This document shows, piece after piece, positions 22,930 through 31,572 of a DNA stretch of 43,284 nucleotides. Numbering within the stretch: the stretch's first letter is position 1; every line of letters begins with the position of its first letter. The notes beneath the pieces are model-generated. The model was not told where the DNA came from. It worked only from the letters and a program-made list of their open reading frames with translations, and did not search any database. This stretch comes from Clostridiales bacterium (GTDB lineage: Bacteria; Bacillota; Clostridia; Lachnospirales; Lachnospiraceae): contig DUQJ01000206.1 of NCBI GenBank assembly GCA_012837865.1, forward strand, positions 1 to 43,284. Reading direction: 5' to 3'. Position numbers and translations under genes: made by a program.

Positions 22930-23505
22930 ATGAAAGAGTTATTAATAATTACAATAGGCGCAGCACTAGTAAATAATGTGGTACTTAATCAATTTCTTGG
23001 ATTATGCCCTTTTCTAGGAGTATCAAAAAAATCTGAAACTGCTGCAGGAATGAGTGGAGCCGTTATCTTTGTTATGACTATAGCTTCAGCATTTACAAGT
23101 ATTATTTATAAATATATTTTGGTTAAAACGAGTTTAGAATATATGCAAACAATTGTTTTCATCCTTGTAATAGCAGCTTTAGTGCAAGTGGTGGAGTTGT
23201 TCTTGAAAAAGTTTAGTCCAAGTTTATACGAGTCGCTTGGTGTATATTTACCTTTGATAACTACTAACTGTGCCGTTTTGGGTGTTGCTTTAATTAATGC
23301 TCAAAAAGATTATGGTATCTTAACAAGTATTGTTAGTGGATTAGCAACAGCAATAGGATTCACATTAGCCATTCTTATTATGGCAGGTATTAGAGAGAGA
23401 ATAGAATTTAATGATATTCCTGAGTCTGTGCAAGGTTCACCTATAGTGCTTATCACAGCAGGTTTAATGGCGATAGCATTTGCTGGATTTGCTGGATTGG
23501 TATAA
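22930..23505 (+). CDS. rnfA: Rnf complex subunit A
   Basis: A 191-aa membrane protein with six hydrophobic helices, partner and homologue of RnfE. It begins with NNVVLNQFLGLCPFLGVSKK, the diagnostic RnfA start, and has LPLITTNCAVLGVALINA in the middle; the two cysteine blocks help to hold the membrane-embedded iron-sulfur centre between RnfA and RnfE. Length is standard. AGGAGGG precedes the ATG, 11 bases after rnfE. Assignment is secure. Confidence 0.97.
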   Translation: MKELLIITIGAALVNNVVLNQFLGLCPFLGVSKKSETAAGMSGAVIFVMTIASAFTSIIYKYILVKTSLEYMQTIVFILVIAALVQVVELFLKKFSPSLYESLGVYLPLITTNCAVLGVALINAQKDYGILTSIVSGLATAIGFTLAILIMAGIRERIEFNDIPESVQGSPIVLITAGLMAIAFAGFAGLV

Positions 23506-23516
23506 GGAGGATAGAA

Positions 23517-24356
23517 ATGAATAATTATTTATTGAGTATAACATTCCTTGCAATAAATTGGAGTAATGTCATAATAGCTACTTTGGTAGTTGCAGCTATA
23601 GGACTTATAATAGGTATAATGCTCGGAATAGCTGCTTTAAAACTAGATTTTGCTGTTGATACAAGAGAATTGGAAGTTAGGGAACTATTACCGGGGGTAA
23701 ACTGTGGTGCTTGTGGATATGCTGGATGTGATGCATTGGCAAAAGCGATAGCACAGGAGGAGGCACCATCTGATGCATGTCCTGTGGCTAATAGCGCTAC
23801 ACATAAATTAATAGCAGATCTTATGGGCCAGGTTGTTGAAGAAAGAGAACCGCAATTAGCATATGTTAATTGCGCAGGGACTTGTGAAAAGGCAAAAGAT
23901 AAATACGAATACCATGGATTATTAGATTGCAAGGCGGCAATGCTAGTACCAGGTGAGGGTCATAAATCATGTAGCTTTGGTTGTTTAGGATTTGGCTCAT
24001 GTGTTAATGTATGCGCATTTGACGCAATTCATATTATAGATGGAATAGCTTTAGTGGATGAAGAGAAATGCACAGCATGTGGAATGTGTGTAGCTGAATG
24101 TCCAAAGGATTTAATAGAGTTGGTTCCAAAAAGATCAGAATACTTTGTAACCTGTATATCTACAGCTAAAGGTAAAGATGTAAGAACGGTTTGTTCAGCC
24201 GGTTGTATTGGATGTAGACTATGTGTAAAAGCGTGTGAATATGACGCTATAGATTTTAATAATAATTTAGCAAAAATTGATTACGATAAATGTGTCAATT
24301 GCGGAGAATGTGCTAAGGTTTGTCCGGTTAAAGTTATCAAAATTGTAACTGCATAA
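23517..24356 (+). CDS. rnfB: Rnf complex subunit B (ferredoxin-binding, multi-cluster)
   Basis: Entry subunit that takes electrons from reduced ferredoxin. The 279-aa protein has an N-terminal membrane anchor (VIIATLVVAAIGLIIGIML), the four-cysteine Fe-S domain CGACGYAGCDALAKAI...CP, and then four further ferredoxin-type motifs (CSFGCLGFGSCVNVC, CTACGMCVAECP, CSAGCIGCRLCVKAC and CVNCGECAKVCP). About five to six [4Fe-4S] clusters are thus predicted, as in clostridial RnfB. AAGGAGG precedes the ATG. It is the last gene of the operon and is followed directly by a strong terminator. Confidence 0.96.
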   Translation: MNNYLLSITFLAINWSNVIIATLVVAAIGLIIGIMLGIAALKLDFAVDTRELEVRELLPGVNCGACGYAGCDALAKAIAQEEAPSDACPVANSATHKLIADLMGQVVEEREPQLAYVNCAGTCEKAKDKYEYHGLLDCKAAMLVPGEGHKSCSFGCLGFGSCVNVCAFDAIHIIDGIALVDEEKCTACGMCVAECPKDLIELVPKRSEYFVTCISTAKGKDVRTVCSAGCIGCRLCVKACEYDAIDFNNNLAKIDYDKCVNCGECAKVCPVKVIKIVTA

Positions 24357-24357
24357 A

Positions 24358-24386
24358 AAAAGGGAGCTGATTTGGCTCCCTTTTCA
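24358..24386. terminator. Bidirectional terminator between rnfB and araC-like gene
   Basis: AAAAGGGAGC and GCTCCCTTTT form a strong stem with a 7-base loop, flanked by T-rich runs on both strands. Confidence 0.9.
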
Positions 24387-24388
24387 AT

Positions 24389-25588
24389 TTATAAATTATT
24401 ATAGGATTTAATATATTCGCTTGGTGTCATACCAGTACGTTTTTTAAAAATTCTACTAAAGTAATTAGGATCTTTATAACCAACTAAATAACAAACTTCT
24501 TTTATTGTAAATCCTTTATTTATAAATAATTCTTTAGCTTTTCTAACTCTTAGCATTGAAAGCCAGTCAACAAAATTGTAGCCTGTTGATTTTTTGATTA
24601 GTTTACTAAAATATTGTGGACTAATATTAACATGTTTAGCAATATCATCAAGTGTAATATCATTTTTATAATTAATTTCAAGATATTCTTTTGCAGACTT
24701 AACAAATTTATTTTCAAAATTAATTGAGGTGGTTTGTCTTGAGATGTTTACTATTAATGAAAAATGTTTAAAAACCCATTCGTTAAAATTATCATCATTT
24801 AATTTAGATAATTCATTAAGAAGACAATTGTAATTGAGGATATTATAATATATATTTAAACTGTTTTGAGATGAAATATGAGCAACTGTAAGTATTTCTA
24901 ATGTTTTATTATGTCTAGATTCAATGTCATATCCCTGCACCATGTTTAATAAAATGCTTAGGTAATCAAAAGCCTTTGAATCTTTGTTGGTAATTGCATA
25001 TTGCATTTTATTTAATGCATCAATATAATCAAAAATGCTATTATCATTATCAATATATTTAAAATGCTGTATTTCATTTTCAGAGCATTTATATAATGCG
25101 TATATAGCTTGGGTATATGAATTAAGTGCTTCATGAATCCTGAAAACATTACCAAAACCAATTTTTATACTAGAATGAGTATAATTTATAAGGTTATTCA
25201 ATAAGGTTTTAACACTTGTTATATATATGGATTCATTTGTAAAATCATCAAAAGAGTTCTCTGTAATACTAACCAGAACATCTATTCTTGATAAATCTGG
25301 CGTCATATAAACATATGTTTTGTCGGGAATGGATTTACAAATAATTTCTTGAAGTTTTAGATTGTCAAGAATAATCTCATTTTCGGCTATAATATTAATA
25401 GTAATAAAATAAGCATAATTATTAAAACCTAATAATTGTTTGAATTCTGATATTTCATTTTCAGATAAATTTCTTAAAGTTAAAGTATTAACAAAAGTTC
25501 TTTCTATTAGTTTAATTGTGTTTTCACTTGTTAATACTTTATTTGTAACTAATGATGTCGTTTCCATGTTGTCGATAAAGTTGTGCAT
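24389..25588 (-). CDS. AraC-family transcriptional regulator
   Basis: A 399-aa cytoplasmic protein. The last 100 residues are a clear AraC/XylS DNA-binding domain with two helix-turn-helices: ITLDDIAKHVNISPQYFSKLIKK and FTIKEVCYLVGYKDPNYFSRIFKKRTG, ending MTPSEYIK. The N-terminal 290 residues have no cupin, receiver or membrane part that I recognise; they resemble the middle region of YesN-type regulators (helical, FGNVFRIHEALNSYTQAIYAL). GAGGAG precedes the ATG on the minus strand. It is divergent from the subtilase gene and convergent with rnfB, so it could control the protease or itself; the signal is unknown. Confidence 0.85.
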   Translation of the reverse strand: MHNFIDNMETTSLVTNKVLTSENTIKLIERTFVNTLTLRNLSENEISEFKQLLGFNNYAYFITINIIAENEIILDNLKLQEIICKSIPDKTYVYMTPDLSRIDVLVSITENSFDDFTNESIYITSVKTLLNNLINYTHSSIKIGFGNVFRIHEALNSYTQAIYALYKCSENEIQHFKYIDNDNSIFDYIDALNKMQYAITNKDSKAFDYLSILLNMVQGYDIESRHNKTLEILTVAHISSQNSLNIYYNILNYNCLLNELSKLNDDNFNEWVFKHFSLIVNISRQTTSINFENKFVKSAKEYLEINYKNDITLDDIAKHVNISPQYFSKLIKKSTGYNFVDWLSMLRVRKAKELFINKGFTIKEVCYLVGYKDPNYFSRIFKKRTGMTPSEYIKSYNNL

Positions 25589-25766
25589 TATGTTCTCCTC
25601 GTTAGCTAAATGAATGTTTTAATTCATATAAATGTAATAAACTTATTAACTTTGAAACAATTCTGCCATAGTATTGCCAGTTCTATGAAATAGAATTAAG
25701 ATAAGTAAAACTATCCTATAAGAAAAATATACTAAAAGACTAGGTACAATGTCAAGGGGGGAAGCC

Positions 25767-27710
25767 ATGATTAAGAATAAAAACAATAAAAAAATAACAA
25801 AAAGCTTCCTTTTACTTCTCGTATTTTCTATAAGCTTTATAAATTCGAATAATATTAAAAGCGAAAAGCAGGCCAATATTAATTTGTTATCAGGATTACA
25901 GATTGAATCTAAAGAACAAAATGAAATAGAGTCAAATAGTATTGACCTTAGTTATAAAGAGGCACAACTATACTTTAATGATATAAAAATAAAGCAAAAA
26001 AGAGAAGTTATTGTGGCTATAATTGATACCGGTGTAGACTATAATCACCCAGATTTAAAAGATAAGATATGGATTAATGAAGGGGAAATACCAGGTGATG
26101 GAATAGATAATGATGGTAATGGTTATGTGGATGATGTATATGGGTGGAATTTTTACAATAGTGACAATGTTGTATGCCAATATTTATATGATTATAATCT
26201 TAAAACAAATATAGCATATCCATATGATAATGATGACCATGGTACCCATGTAGCAGGAATTATTGCAGCGAATCAGAATTTAGAAAAAGGTTATGAGGGT
26301 ATTGCATCAAATATAGATATAAAACTGATGATTTTAAAAATAAATGGTGGAGAAAAAGGCATTGGGAATTTAAGCAGTGCTATTAATGCTATAAAATATG
26401 CAACAATGATGGGTGCAGATATTTGCAATATGAGTTGGGGAACAGATGTATATAACAAAGAATTAGAAAAGGTTATAAGAGAATCAGATATGCTGTTTAT
26501 AGCAGCAGCAGGGAATACAGGTACAAATAATAATGATAAGCCAGTATATCCAGCAAGTTTTGAACTTGATAATTTGATTTCAGTAACATTTGTAGATGAT
26601 AATGGCAAATTAACTCCTTGGTCAAATTATGGAATGAATAAAGTTGATATAGCTGTTCCAGGTATAGATGTAGTTAGCACAACTGTTGGTTCATCAGCTA
26701 AAATGAGTGGAACATCTATGGCAGCACCACAAATAACTGGTATTGCTGCTATGCTTTATGCTTATAATGACGGGTTAAACTCTGTTAATATCAAAGATAT
26801 CATATTGAAGAACTATATAAGGCTAGATTCATTAAATAATCTTATAAATTATCCTGGTATTCCAGATGCAAATAAAATAGTAAGAAGTATTACTGATATT
26901 GTAAAGGATAAAAAAGCTCCTACTTTAAAAGTAAACACTAGAATTATCCAATCAAAGTTTATTGTAAATCTCAAATCGGAAGATAAAGATGGATCAGGAG
27001 TAAGGGTTATAAAATGGCTTAAAGGAGAGAAGAAGATTACTGAGTTTAAGCGTGGCGTGGCAGGAAATTATGTAACAGAGAATAAAATTGAAGCTGCTAA
27101 GCCTGGTAAATACACCTTTTATATTAGTGACTATGCAGGAAATGAACGAATAGTTGTGCATACTGTAGAAGATGATAAGCAGGCTCCGTCAATACAAACC
27201 AATTATATTATAGAAGGTAAAGAAGAGAAATATATTTTATTAAGGGCAAGCGATGAAATGAGTGGAGTCAAAAGAGTAAAATATATGAAAGGTAAAAAAA
27301 CAGTAAAAGATTTTCTGCCTACTGGATCTGGTGAAGAGATAGCTTTAGATAAGGGAAAAGCAAAAATAAAAATTAAATCAGAAGGAGTATACACTGTTTA
27401 TGCGATTGATCATAGAGGGAATGCATCTGTAGACTATGTTAATGTAAAAACAATTAAGGCTAGTGAGATAAAGTTGTCAAATAATAGAATTAAAATAGTT
27501 AAAAAGCAAAGCTTTCAATTAAGAACATTTTTGAAACCATTAGATACAACAGACAAAGCGGTATTTAAATCAAGTAATGAGTCTATTGTTATGGTTAATA
27601 AAAAAGGAATTATACTTGCAAAGAAAGAAGGCAAAGCAATTGTAACAGCATATACGTCTAATGGTGTAAGAACAATTTGTGAGGTAACTGTAGTGAAAAA
27701 CAAGAGTTAA
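25767..27710 (+). CDS. Secreted subtilisin-like serine protease with Ig-like C-terminal domains
   Basis: A 647-aa S8 peptidase. Signal peptide at the N-terminus (KSFLLLLVFSISFI), then the catalytic domain with D87 (IIDTGVDYNHPDL), H158 (HGTHVAGI), oxyanion N250 (AAAGNTG) and S317 (GTSMAAPQITG). Residues about 385-550 hold two similar beta-rich repeats (each with DGSGVR or EMSGVK, then KYTFYISDYAGN-like or VYTVYAIDHRGN-like endings), and about 555-645 is a bacterial Ig-like group 2 domain (VFKSSNESIVMVNKKG, KAIVTAYTSNG). Start: ATG 25767, since AAGGGGGGAA precedes it. No sortase or S-layer anchor is seen. Likely an extracellular nutrient or wall-associated protease. Confidence 0.9.
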   Translation: MIKNKNNKKITKSFLLLLVFSISFINSNNIKSEKQANINLLSGLQIESKEQNEIESNSIDLSYKEAQLYFNDIKIKQKREVIVAIIDTGVDYNHPDLKDKIWINEGEIPGDGIDNDGNGYVDDVYGWNFYNSDNVVCQYLYDYNLKTNIAYPYDNDDHGTHVAGIIAANQNLEKGYEGIASNIDIKLMILKINGGEKGIGNLSSAINAIKYATMMGADICNMSWGTDVYNKELEKVIRESDMLFIAAAGNTGTNNNDKPVYPASFELDNLISVTFVDDNGKLTPWSNYGMNKVDIAVPGIDVVSTTVGSSAKMSGTSMAAPQITGIAAMLYAYNDGLNSVNIKDIILKNYIRLDSLNNLINYPGIPDANKIVRSITDIVKDKKAPTLKVNTRIIQSKFIVNLKSEDKDGSGVRVIKWLKGEKKITEFKRGVAGNYVTENKIEAAKPGKYTFYISDYAGNERIVVHTVEDDKQAPSIQTNYIIEGKEEKYILLRASDEMSGVKRVKYMKGKKTVKDFLPTGSGEEIALDKGKAKIKIKSEGVYTVYAIDHRGNASVDYVNVKTIKASEIKLSNNRIKIVKKQSFQLRTFLKPLDTTDKAVFKSSNESIVMVNKKGIILAKKEGKAIVTAYTSNGVRTICEVTVVKNKS

Positions 27711-27743
27711 TTATTTTATAATTATAAATAACTCTTGTTTTTT
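27696..27743 (+). terminator. Terminator at the end of the subtilase gene
   Basis: AAAAACAAGAGTTA, which includes the stop codon region, pairs with TAACTCTTGTTTTT, followed by more T. The stem base overlaps the last codons. Confidence 0.85.
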
Positions 27744-27805
27744 AGTTAAAATAATACAGATATAGTGTGAATAGATAAAAAAAGGTATAAATTAAAATAT
27801 AAATA

Positions 27806-27834
27806 TTGACGATGAAATCATTATATGGTATATT
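27806..27834 (+). promoter_or_regulatory. Promoter of the rpmG-secE-nusG operon
   Basis: TTGACG, a 17-base spacer and TGGTATATT, an extended -10. Start near 27841, about 105 bases before rpmG. Confidence 0.7.
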
Positions 27835-27946
27835 TAATAAGCGAAGAAAGAGGGCTTTTTTTTTGTGCCAAAAATAAGTCCATAAAATGCTGAGTAAAAT
27901 AAGTAATATAGCGTTTACGCTACAGAGAAAAACGGAGGTGGAAGTT

Positions 27947-28096
27947 GTGCGCGTAAAAATAACATTAGCATGCAATGATTGCAAACAACGTAATTACGAC
28001 ATGAACAAAAACAAACAACTGCATCCTGACAGAATGGAGACAAAGAAATTTTGTAGATTCTGTAGGACACATACAATGCATAAGGAAACAAAGTAA
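27947..28096 (+). CDS. rpmG: Ribosomal protein L33
   Basis: A 49-aa zinc-binding form of L33, with cysteine pairs CNDCK and CRFCR, an ACxxC+ type rather than the zinc-free paralogue. It begins [16 protein letters not shown], exactly the family N-terminus. Start: GTG 27947 with GGAGGTG 6 bases upstream; the ORF track starts too early. The zinc-binding form is usually replaced by a zinc-free L33 in zinc starvation where both exist; no second copy is in the window. First gene of the operon with secE and nusG, as in most Firmicutes. Confidence 0.95.
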   Translation: MRVKITLACNDCKQRNYDMNKNKQLHPDRMETKKFCRFCRTHTMHKETK

Positions 28097-28119
28097 ATTA
28101 TACTGAAAGGAAAGTGAAA

Positions 28120-28338
28120 ATGGGAGAGACAACAAAAACAGCAAATAAAGTTCAGAAAAAAGTTAAAAGAAATTGGTTTAAAGGCTTAAAAACTGAATTT
28201 AAAAAAATTGTTTGGATAGACAAAGAGACATTAACAAAACAATCAGTAGCTGCCATAATCGTAACTGTTCTATTAGGTATAATCATCGCTTTAGTGGATG
28301 CTATTATTAAATTTGGAATAGACCTTATAATAAGATAG
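28120..28338 (+). CDS. secE: Preprotein translocase subunit SecE
   Basis: A 72-aa single-spanning subunit of the SecYEG translocon. An N-terminal basic region, the amphipathic helix WFKGLKTEFKKIVWIDKETL and one membrane helix (SVAAIIVTVLLGIIIALVDAII) give the standard short Gram-positive SecE. Start: ATG 28120 with GAAAGGAAAG upstream; the GTG at 28114 is less likely. Lies between rpmG and nusG. Confidence 0.94.
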   Translation: MGETTKTANKVQKKVKRNWFKGLKTEFKKIVWIDKETLTKQSVAAIIVTVLLGIIIALVDAIIKFGIDLIIR

Positions 28339-28358
28339 GATAGGATATGGGTGATAAA

Positions 28359-28880
28359 ATGTCAGAAACAAATTGGTACGTGGTACACACTTACTCTGGG
28401 TATGAGAATAAAGTTAAAGCTAATATTGAAAAAACAATTGAAAATAGAAAGCTAGAAGACCAAATACTAGAAGTATCAGTTCCGATTGAAGAGGTTATCG
28501 AAATCAAGAACGGCGTAGAAAAGCGTGTTCAGAAAAAGAAATTTCCTGGATATGTTTTGCTTCACATGGTTATGAATGATGATGTATGGTATGTAGTTCG
28601 TAACACAAGAGGTGTGACAGGGTTTGTAGGACCTGATTCAAAGCAACCAGTTCCCCTTACTGAAGATGAAATGAAAGGTATGGGAGTTATTGAAGAAGAG
28701 GTTGTAGTTGATTTCAAGGTAGGAGATACAGTTGTAGTAATTTCTGGTGCTTGGACTAACACTTATGGAGACATAAAGTATATTAATTACCAAAAGCAAA
28801 GTGTAACAATAAGTGTTGATATGTTTGGACGAGGAACACCGGTTGAGTTTAACTTTAAAGAGGTAAAGGTTCATAGATAA
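28359..28880 (+). CDS. nusG: Transcription termination/antitermination factor NusG
   Basis: A 173-aa transcription elongation factor. The N-terminal NGN domain starts WYVVHTYSGYENKVKANIE and includes KKFPGYVLLHMVMNDDVW; a KOW domain follows (VGDTVVVISGAWTNTYGDI). Two starts are possible, ATG 28347 with AGGA 6 bases upstream and ATG 28359 with GGGTGA just upstream; the second gives the usual N-terminus and is chosen with modest confidence. Third gene of its operon; the L11/L1 pair follows after about 100 bases containing an L1-type RNA element. Confidence 0.95.
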   Translation: MSETNWYVVHTYSGYENKVKANIEKTIENRKLEDQILEVSVPIEEVIEIKNGVEKRVQKKKFPGYVLLHMVMNDDVWYVVRNTRGVTGFVGPDSKQPVPLTEDEMKGMGVIEEEVVVDFKVGDTVVVISGAWTNTYGDIKYINYQKQSVTISVDMFGRGTPVEFNFKEVKVHR

Positions 28881-28929
28881 TTCATCTACAAATGCATTGT
28901 TTTAGTAAGAGCTAAGAACTAGCTAGAGA

Positions 28930-28957
28930 GTGGGAGGGAAAACCCCGCAAACACCAC
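28930..28957 (+). promoter_or_regulatory. L1-binding-site mimic in the rplK leader
   Basis: GTGGGAGG, a short loop, then CCCCGCAAACACCAC. It imitates the L1 site of 23S rRNA (GUGGGAGG ... CCG ... AA ... ACCAC): an outer GUGG/CCAC stem, an asymmetric internal loop and an inner GG/CC stem. It should mediate feedback repression by free L1. Confidence 0.65.
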
Positions 28958-28978
28958 ATTATTAGGAGGTATGCTATA

Positions 28979-29404
28979 ATGGCAAAGAAAGTAACAGGTT
29001 ATATAAAATTACAAATTCCAGCAGGAAAGGCAACACCTGCACCACCAGTAGGTCCTGCATTAGGACAACATGGTGTAAACATTGTACAATTCACAAAAGA
29101 ATTTAACGCAAGAACAGCAGATCAAGACGGAATGATTATTCCGGTAGTTATCACTGTATATGCAGATAGAAGTTTTAGTTTTATTACAAAAACTCCTCCA
29201 GCATCAGTATTACTTAAAAAAGCATGTAAGATCCAATCTGGATCAGCAACACCAAATAAAACAAAAGTAGCAACAGTTTCTACAGAAGAAGTACGTAAAA
29301 TTGCTGAAATAAAAATGCCTGACTTAAATGCAGCAGACATTGATGCAGCAATTAGTATGGTTGCAGGCACAGCAAGAAGTATGGGAATCGTTGTTAAAAA
29401 CTAA
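28979..29404 (+). CDS. rplK: Ribosomal protein L11
   Basis: A 141-aa protein of the GTPase-associated centre of the 50S subunit. The N-terminal domain has [27 protein letters not shown] and the rRNA-binding C-terminal domain ends in the usual SMGIVV. AGGAGGT precedes the ATG. rplA follows after 90 bases with another L1-type element between them. Assignment is certain. Confidence 0.98.
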   Translation: MAKKVTGYIKLQIPAGKATPAPPVGPALGQHGVNIVQFTKEFNARTADQDGMIIPVVITVYADRSFSFITKTPPASVLLKKACKIQSGSATPNKTKVATVSTEEVRKIAEIKMPDLNAADIDAAISMVAGTARSMGIVVKN

Positions 29405-29449
29405 ATATAAAGCATAATAGAAAAACATTGTGTAATAATATCAAGTAAC

Positions 29450-29478
29450 GTGGGAGGAGTTTTCTTCCGATAAGACCA
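29450..29478 (+). promoter_or_regulatory. Second L1-binding-site mimic, in front of rplA
   Basis: GTGGGAGG, a loop, then CCGATAAGACCAC, the same pattern as in front of rplK with a different loop, which argues that the shape is conserved. It ends just before the rplA ribosome site AGGAGG, so L1 binding could directly block translation initiation. Confidence 0.65.
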
Positions 29479-29494
29479 CTAGGAGGTTTATATT

Positions 29495-30187
29495 ATGAAA
29501 AGAGGAAAGAAGTATATCGAAAGTTCAAAGCTTTTCGATAAAGAAGTTCACTATGATCCAGATGAGGCTATAAAACTAGTAAAGCAAACAGCTGTTGCTA
29601 AATTTGACGAGACAATTGAAGCACATTTAAGACTTGGTGTTGATGGACGTCACGCAGAACAACAAGTACGTGGAGCAGTTGTATTACCTCATGGAACAGG
29701 AAGAACTATAAAGGTTTTAGTGTTTGCAAAAGGAGACAAGCTTGAAGAAGCATTAGCAGCAGGAGCTGATCATGTTGGTGGAGATGAATTAATACCAAAA
29801 ATCCAGAATGATGGATGGTTAGACTTTGATGTTGTAGTAGCAACTCCGGATATGATGGGTGTTGTTGGTCGTCTAGGAAAGGTTCTTGGACCGAAAGGTT
29901 TAATGCCAAATCCAAAAGCAGGTACAGTAACTATGGATGTTACTAAAGCTATTGCAGATATTAAAGCAGGAAAGATTGAATATAGATTAGATAAAACAAA
30001 TATCATCCATGTTCCAGTTGGTAAAGCTTCATTTGATGAAGAAAAGTTATCTGAAAACTTTAAAACTTTAATGGACGCAGTTGTTAAAGCTAAACCTGCT
30101 TCATCTAAAGGCCAATACCTAAAAAGTGTAATACTTACTTCGACAATGGGACCTGGAATTAAAATAAATACAACAAAATTCATATAA
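29495..30187 (+). CDS. rplA: Ribosomal protein L1
   Basis: A 230-aa protein of the L1 stalk and probable translational repressor of its own operon. It begins [14 protein letters not shown] and has [29 protein letters not shown] and [22 protein letters not shown], all standard. AGGAGG precedes the ATG. No terminator is evident after it; the rplJL promoter starts 14 bases downstream. Assignment is certain. Confidence 0.98.
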   Translation: MKRGKKYIESSKLFDKEVHYDPDEAIKLVKQTAVAKFDETIEAHLRLGVDGRHAEQQVRGAVVLPHGTGRTIKVLVFAKGDKLEEALAAGADHVGGDELIPKIQNDGWLDFDVVVATPDMMGVVGRLGKVLGPKGLMPNPKAGTVTMDVTKAIADIKAGKIEYRLDKTNIIHVPVGKASFDEEKLSENFKTLMDAVVKAKPASSKGQYLKSVILTSTMGPGIKINTTKFI

Positions 30188-30200
30188 TAAATATTTGAGA

Positions 30201-30229
30201 TTGACAAGTGTAATAATGCATGGTACAAT
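30201..30229 (+). promoter_or_regulatory. Promoter of the rplJL operon
   Basis: TTGACA, a 17-base spacer and TGGTACAAT, an extended -10. It fires directly into the L10 leader. Confidence 0.8.
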
Positions 30230-30235
30230 TTCAAA

Positions 30236-30370
30236 TGTTATAACTGCCTAAGACAGTAGGTGCCATTGTGGCATAAGAATATCACCTACCGAGGAAAAAT
30301 TGGTTGAAACAACAATTAATTACAAGATTGTTTAGCCTCTTCCTGTTTCGGCAGCAAGAGGCTTTTTATT
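30236..30370 (+). ncRNA. L10 leader (ribosomal protein autoregulatory RNA)
   Basis: The block ACTGCCTAAGACAGTAGGTG and, about 20 bases later, CACCTACCGAGGA form the conserved L10(L12)4-binding kink-turn core of the Firmicutes L10 leader. An intrinsic terminator lies at its 3' end, allowing attenuation of rplJL when the L10 complex is in excess. Confidence 0.9.
30334..30370 (+). terminator. Attenuator terminator of the L10 leader
   Basis: AGCCTCTT pairs with AAGAGGCT around a GC-rich loop, followed by TTTTTATTTT, placed before rplJ rather than after a gene, as expected of an attenuator. Confidence 0.85.
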
Positions 30371-30427
30371 TTATCTTATAAAAAGGCAGAGAAACTTATC
30401 AAGAATTTATAAGGAGGTGTATGAGAA

Positions 30428-30919
30428 ATGGCAAAGGTTGAACAAAAAAGACCTATAGTAGAAGAAATTATGAAAAGCGCAGCAGATGCAAAATCTGCCG
30501 TATTGATTGATTACAGAGGATTAACAGTTGCTCAAGATACAGAACTTCGTAAAAAACTAAGAGAAGGTGGAGTTGTATATAAGGTTTACAAAAACACTAT
30601 GCTTAAGTTTGCATTTGAAGGAACAGAATTCGAAGCTTTATCACAGGATTTAGAAGGGCCAACAGCAATAGCATTTGGTATGGAAGATGCAACAGCGCCT
30701 GGAAGAATTATTAATGATTTACTTAAAACAATACCTGCTTTAGAATTTAAAGCTGGTGTAATTGAAGGAGCTTATTACGATAAAGATGGTATGTATTTAG
30801 TAGCAAAGATACCTTCAAGAGAAGTATTACTATCCAAATTACTTGGAAGCTTACAATCACCAATTACAAACCTTGCGCGTGTACTTAAACAGATTTCAGA
30901 AAAAGAAGACGTTGCTTAA
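30428..30919 (+). CDS. rplJ: Ribosomal protein L10
   Basis: A 163-aa protein that anchors L7/L12 dimers to the ribosome and binds its own leader. It begins KRPIVEEIMKSAADAKSAVLIDYRGLTVAQ and has VYKNTMLKFA and FEGPTA-like EGPTAIAFG, standard blocks; the C-terminal helix binds L12. AAGGAGGTG lies upstream of the ATG with a 10-base gap. rplL follows after 44 bases. Confidence 0.97.
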   Translation: MAKVEQKRPIVEEIMKSAADAKSAVLIDYRGLTVAQDTELRKKLREGGVVYKVYKNTMLKFAFEGTEFEALSQDLEGPTAIAFGMEDATAPGRIINDLLKTIPALEFKAGVIEGAYYDKDGMYLVAKIPSREVLLSKLLGSLQSPITNLARVLKQISEKEDVA

Positions 30920-30963
30920 ATAACAAATAAAAAAAATAAACCGAAAAAATGGAGGTAAATATA

Positions 30964-31323
30964 ATGACAACTCAAGAATTTATCGAGGCAATTAAAGGCC
31001 TTACAGTATTAGAATTAAATGAATTAGTTACAGCATGTGAAGAGGAATTTGGAGTATCCGCAGCAGCAGGTGTTGCAGTAGCAGCAGGTGACGCGGTTGC
31101 AGTTGAAGACAAAGATGAGTTCGACGTAGAATTAACAGAGGTTGGACCTAACAAAGTTAAAGTAATTAAAGCTGTTCGTGAAATTACTGGATTAGGATTA
31201 AAAGAAGCTAAAGATTTAGTTGATTCAGCTCCTAAGGCTATTAAAGAAGCAGTTTCAAAAGCAGAAGCAGAAGATATTAAAACAAAAGTTGAAGCAGAAG
31301 GTGCTGTAATCACTTTAAAGTAG
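30964..31323 (+). CDS. rplL: Ribosomal protein L7/L12
   Basis: A 119-aa acidic stalk protein that recruits translational GTPases. The N-terminal dimer domain ([21 protein letters not shown]), an alanine-rich hinge and the C-terminal domain ([28 protein letters not shown]) are all complete. Start ATG 30964 with GGAGGT 7 bases upstream; the ORF-track ATG at 30949 contains that site. A strong terminator follows. Confidence 0.97.
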   Translation: MTTQEFIEAIKGLTVLELNELVTACEEEFGVSAAAGVAVAAGDAVAVEDKDEFDVELTEVGPNKVKVIKAVREITGLGLKEAKDLVDSAPKAIKEAVSKAEAEDIKTKVEAEGAVITLK

Positions 31324-31333
31324 TAATAGAATA

Positions 31334-31364
31334 AAAAAGGCGGGATATTATCCCGCCTTTTATT
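31334..31364 (+). terminator. Terminator after rplL
   Basis: AAAAGGCGGGATA and TATCCCGCCTTTT (stem of 12-13 bp) followed by ATTG. One of the strongest in the window. rpoB therefore depends mainly on its own promoter. Confidence 0.9.
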
Positions 31365-31410
31365 GTCATCAAAACAAAAAAATAAAAATATAAAATTATC
31401 CACAATTTTA

Positions 31411-31439
31411 TTGACAGTGGAAAATTTCTGTGTTAGTAT
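31411..31439 (+). promoter_or_regulatory. Promoter of rpoBC
   Basis: TTGACA, a 17-base spacer and TGTTAGTAT, an extended -10. The leader of about 125 bases has a small hairpin (CACTC/GAGTG) and an ACTTATAAGT palindrome. Upstream at 31396 is a TTATCCACA sequence. Confidence 0.75.
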
Positions 31440-31572
31440 GAAAGATGCACTCTTATGGAGTGTTGTACTTATAAGTAATATTATAGCACAAATTTTCGAA
31501 AAATAAAAGAGATTTTACAAAAGATTTTTTAAAAGGATAATTCTCATAAAAATTCAAGGGGTGAAAACGTCA

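Noticed and set aside
25646-25876. 76-aa minus-strand hydrophobic ORF
   Set aside because: Overlaps the signal-peptide region of the subtilase gene in antisense, with no ribosome site or homology signal that I can see.
27857-27865. Nine-T run just after the rpmG transcription start
   Set aside because: No hairpin precedes it, so it is not a terminator. Transcript slippage is conceivable but nothing else supports it.
31396-31404. TTATCCACA, a perfect DnaA box just upstream of the rpoB promoter
   Set aside because: By base composition about one such 9-mer is expected by chance somewhere in a window of this size on both strands. There is no cluster of boxes and no dnaA/dnaN context, so origin or DnaA control is not supported.
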